Origin: JAJNBA01 sp035696925
GTDB lineage: Bacteria; Actinomycetota; UBA4738; HRBIN12
Reading direction: 5' to 3'
Length of the DNA: 17,567 bases
Assembly (NCBI GenBank): GCA_035696925.1
Contig: DASSDW010000117.1
Coordinates: 1 to 17,567, forward strand
The position numbers and the translations under genes were made by a program. The notes under the pieces are model-generated. The model was not told the DNA's origin and searched no databases. It worked only from the letters and a program-made list of their open reading frames with translations. Shown here piece by piece: positions 15,595-17,567 of this stretch. How positions within the stretch are numbered: position 1 is the first letter of the stretch; every line of letters begins with the position of its first letter.

Positions 15595-17175
15595 GTGCCT
15601 CGTGCCGAGCAGGGTCGCAGCCTTCGAACGGTTGTGTTCCTCGACACCGTCGAGTCGACCCGTGTCGCCGCAGAGCTGGGGGACGAGCGCTGGCAGGTTC
15701 TCCTGCGGCGTGAGCTCGCGATCCTCCGTCACTTGCTGAAGGATCGCGGCGGCCGGGAGGTCGACGCTGCCGGGGATGGGTTGTTCGTGTTGTTCCGCGA
15801 GCCTGCGCGGGCCGTCTACTTCGCAGCCGACGCCGCCCTCGCTGTCCGGGAGCTCGGGCTTGAGATCCGCGCCGGCGTGCATTTCGGGGAATGCGAGTTC
15901 GCCGAAGGCCACCCAGGAGGGATCGTCGTTCACACGGGGGCCAGGACGATGAGCACCGGTGGCGCTGGCGAGGTGATCGTCACGCAGACGGTTCGCGATC
16001 TCGTGTCTGGGGGGAGCTTGCGGTTCGCCGAGCATGGGGTCCACGAGCTCAAAGGCGTGCCCGGCACCTGGCCCCTGTTCATGCTCACGGGCATCGACGA
16101 CGTCATCTTGGCACCGCCCCTCCCCGAGGAGGAGGCCGCCACACGCAGGCGGGAGGCGGCGTCTCGCCCGCCGGTGGTCCGACGGCGAACCTTCCTCCTT
16201 GGGATCGTGGCGGCCCTCGTCGCGGGCTCGCTGGCGACCTACCTCATCACTCGACGGGAGGAGGACAAGCTCCCGAGGCCGCCGTCTGGCATCAATCGCC
16301 TCGTCCGATTCGATCCCACAACGGGTGCCATGACGATGAAGCCCTACATCCTGCCCCCGGCCGGTGAGGTCGCGGGACTCGCCGTCGGCGAGGGAGGCGT
16401 CTGGACCGCGGACATCGCCGTTAGCCACATGGACCCGACCGACGGGACGCTGGAGGGAACCCTGGAGGGCATCCAGCAGCAGGGCCAGACGGGGGCGATG
16501 GTGGTGACGACGGGACTCGACGACGTCTGGGTGGCCTCCTCAACCAGCCTCTTCCGGATCGATCCGGCCGACGACGAGGTCCTCGACGTCCGCTTCACGG
16601 ATGTGGGTGTGGGTCAAACGCCCGCAACATCCATCGCCGTGGGCAGAGACGCGGTGTGGGTTGCGATGGCCAACGGCACCCTATTTCGGATCTCACCTAT
16701 CCCCGGCTTGCCGATCGAGGAAACCATCTCGCTGGGGGGTCTTCCGAGCGACATCGTGATCGCCAACGGAGGCGTCTGGATCGCAGACGAGTTCGGCGAC
16801 CTCATCCGGGTCGATGAGCGAACAGGCCGTGAAACCGACCGTCTCAAGATCGGCGGGACGTTGCGGGCGCTGGCGGCCACAGAGGACGGTCTCTGGGTCG
16901 TCGACTCGGAGGGACTCGTGGTGTTGGTCAGCCTTGACACACGTGAGGTGCGGCAGTCCATACCTATAGGAGGAAGGCCCGTCGACGTCGCGGTCGGATC
17001 TGGCGTCGTGTGGATCGTGGATCAGCGTGGGGAGCAGTTGCTGACGATCGACGAGATGAGCTTGGAGCCGGGAGAATCCGGCGTCGCACTTCCCGGCCCT
17101 CCTGCCGCGATCGCGATCGACGAGGATCGCGGCGTGATCTGGGTACGGACGGCCGGCATCCGAATATCCGGTTAG
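15595..17175 (+). CDS. Membrane protein: class III cyclase-like domain fused to an extracytoplasmic beta-propeller
   Basis: 526 residues from the GTG at 15595; there is no clear Shine-Dalgarno. Residues 12-165 form a class III nucleotidyl cyclase homology domain. TVVFLDTVEST carries the first metal Asp (D17), VDAAGDGLFVLF the second (D61), GVHFGE follows, then VVHTGARTM with R117 and a closing HELKGVPGTWPLF. D57 stands where a purine-selecting Lys is usual, and H113 where Asn is usual. A basic segment leads to one membrane helix (about 198-218). Residues 225-526 are about six propeller blades marked by VWxA/VWxV pairs (GVWTADIA, DVWVASS, GVWIADE, GLWVVDS, VVWIVDQ). The arrangement suggests an outside sensor propeller coupled to an inside cyclase, but whether cyclic nucleotide is made is doubtful. 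It may be cargo of the integrated element. Confidence 0.82.
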   Translation: MPRAEQGRSLRTVVFLDTVESTRVAAELGDERWQVLLRRELAILRHLLKDRGGREVDAAGDGLFVLFREPARAVYFAADAALAVRELGLEIRAGVHFGECEFAEGHPGGIVVHTGARTMSTGGAGEVIVTQTVRDLVSGGSLRFAEHGVHELKGVPGTWPLFMLTGIDDVILAPPLPEEEAATRRREAASRPPVVRRRTFLLGIVAALVAGSLATYLITRREEDKLPRPPSGINRLVRFDPTTGAMTMKPYILPPAGEVAGLAVGEGGVWTADIAVSHMDPTDGTLEGTLEGIQQQGQTGAMVVTTGLDDVWVASSTSLFRIDPADDEVLDVRFTDVGVGQTPATSIAVGRDAVWVAMANGTLFRISPIPGLPIEETISLGGLPSDIVIANGGVWIADEFGDLIRVDERTGRETDRLKIGGTLRALAATEDGLWVVDSEGLVVLVSLDTREVRQSIPIGGRPVDVAVGSGVVWIVDQRGEQLLTIDEMSLEPGESGVALPGPPAAIAIDEDRGVIWVRTAGIRISG

Positions 17176-17211
17176 CGTCACTCTCGTCTCTGGACCGGGT
17201 GCTTTGCCGAC

Positions 17212-17303
17212 GTGGCGATGCTCCCGACGGTGCTCGAGAACGATCGACTCCGGGCGGGATGGTCGGTCGGTCAGGCCGCGTGGCGTCTTTGGCGCCGGCC
17301 GCG
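17212..17303 (+). pseudogene. Probable remnant of a small helix-turn-helix gene
   Basis: From a GTG at 17212, or an ATG at 17218, the frame reads MLPTVLENDRLRAGWSVGQA followed by AWRLWRRP. That closely recalls the start of short XRE-like HTH proteins in actinobacteria, where a 'RLRxGwSVgqAAWrLGV' helix leads to 'Y..lE.G'. Here the match stops after AWRL, and the frame then runs antisense through the cupin gene without any HTH features. No ribosome binding site is seen. A truncated gene is the best reading, with modest confidence. Confidence 0.35.
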
Positions 17304-17567
17304 TCAGCCTGGCTTCGCCACGGTTAGTAGGATGGCTGCGTCTTCCAACGCCTCGAGCGTGTGGCGTGCGTCCGGCACGATGAGCACCGTTCCTGTTCGG
17401 CCCTCCCAGGACGAATCGCCGGCCGACAACCGGACGCGTCCGTGCAAGACCTGCACCGTCGCCTCGCCCGGGCTCTCGTGCTCGTTGTGGACGACACCCT
17501 TCATCATGGCCATAACCGTCTGACGCAGCACCTTTGCGTGTCCACCGACAATCGTTTCTGCGCTCCG
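17304..17567 (-). CDS. Cupin-domain protein (5' end outside window)
   Basis: 88 codons are visible and the frame is open to the right edge, so the start is missing or is the GTG at 17531. Taking the full frame, the protein reads SAETIVGGHAKVLRQTVMAM, then VVHNEHESPGEATVQVLHGR, VRLSAGD and VLIVPDARHTLEALEDAAIL. This is the small single-domain cupin pattern: the HxH-type metal motif is partly kept (HNEHESPGEATVQVLHG) and the second motif is P-x-x-x-H (PDARH). Such proteins bind metal or small molecules and often act in stress or sensing, but the substrate is unknown. It is the complete C-terminal end of the family, closing with LLTVAKPG. Confidence 0.82.
   Translation of the reverse strand, partial: RSAETIVGGHAKVLRQTVMAMMKGVVHNEHESPGEATVQVLHGRVRLSAGDSSWEGRTGTVLIVPDARHTLEALEDAAILLTVAKPG

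Noticed and set aside
14040..17567. Second attachment site (repeat of the tRNA 3' end)
   Set aside because: No copy of the T-arm/acceptor sequence was found to the right of the tRNA. It may lie beyond the window.

Overview
The window is high-GC DNA (about two-thirds G+C by eye). Leaderless-type promoters, GTG/TTG starts, sigma-B-like promoters and the gene families present all point to an actinobacterium (Actinomycetota), probably an environmental lineage without a close model organism. I cannot name a genus from sequence alone.

Region 1 (1-8150) is a surface-glycan locus. A tightly packed minus-strand operon runs from 3443 down past the left edge: a P-loop kinase-like protein, a GT4 glycosyltransferase, a protein with two fused P-loop kinase-like domains, and the first 33 codons of a sulfotransferase. 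Its genes overlap by about 11 nt and 4 nt, then leave a 9-nt gap. Divergent from it is a secreted protein with a propeller-like N-terminus, two PKD domains and a carbohydrate-binding-like C-terminus. A membrane polyprenyl-phosphate sugar-1-phosphate transferase follows, which would start repeat-unit assembly. A convergent polysaccharide deacetylase shares its stop codon bases with the transferase.

Region 2 (8230-9550) holds a secreted DUF1996 protein with a leaderless-type promoter, a 19-residue membrane miniprotein with a near-ideal ribosome binding site and a sigma-B-like promoter, and the frameshifted C-terminal remnant of an SGNH hydrolase/O-acyltransferase.

Region 3 (9550-14040) is mostly ordinary chromosome: a short AraC-type regulator, class II fumarase (fumC), a conserved 185-residue membrane-anchored protein of unknown function with a second sigma-B-like promoter, a DedA-family membrane protein, a YihY/BrkB-family membrane protein, and a tRNA with a CAT anticodon.

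Region 4 (14040-17567) looks like the edge of an integrated element. A tyrosine recombinase gene abuts the tRNA 3' end, reads toward it, and is broken by a one-base frameshift before its catalytic HxxR and Tyr boxes. Upstream of it lie a perfect 15-bp tandem repeat and a hairpin. Beyond is a one-protein sensor candidate (class III cyclase-like domain, one membrane helix, extracytoplasmic propeller) with altered catalytic positions, then a probable HTH-gene remnant and a cupin gene cut by the window edge. I found no second copy of the tRNA 3' end, so the far boundary of the element is not defined here.
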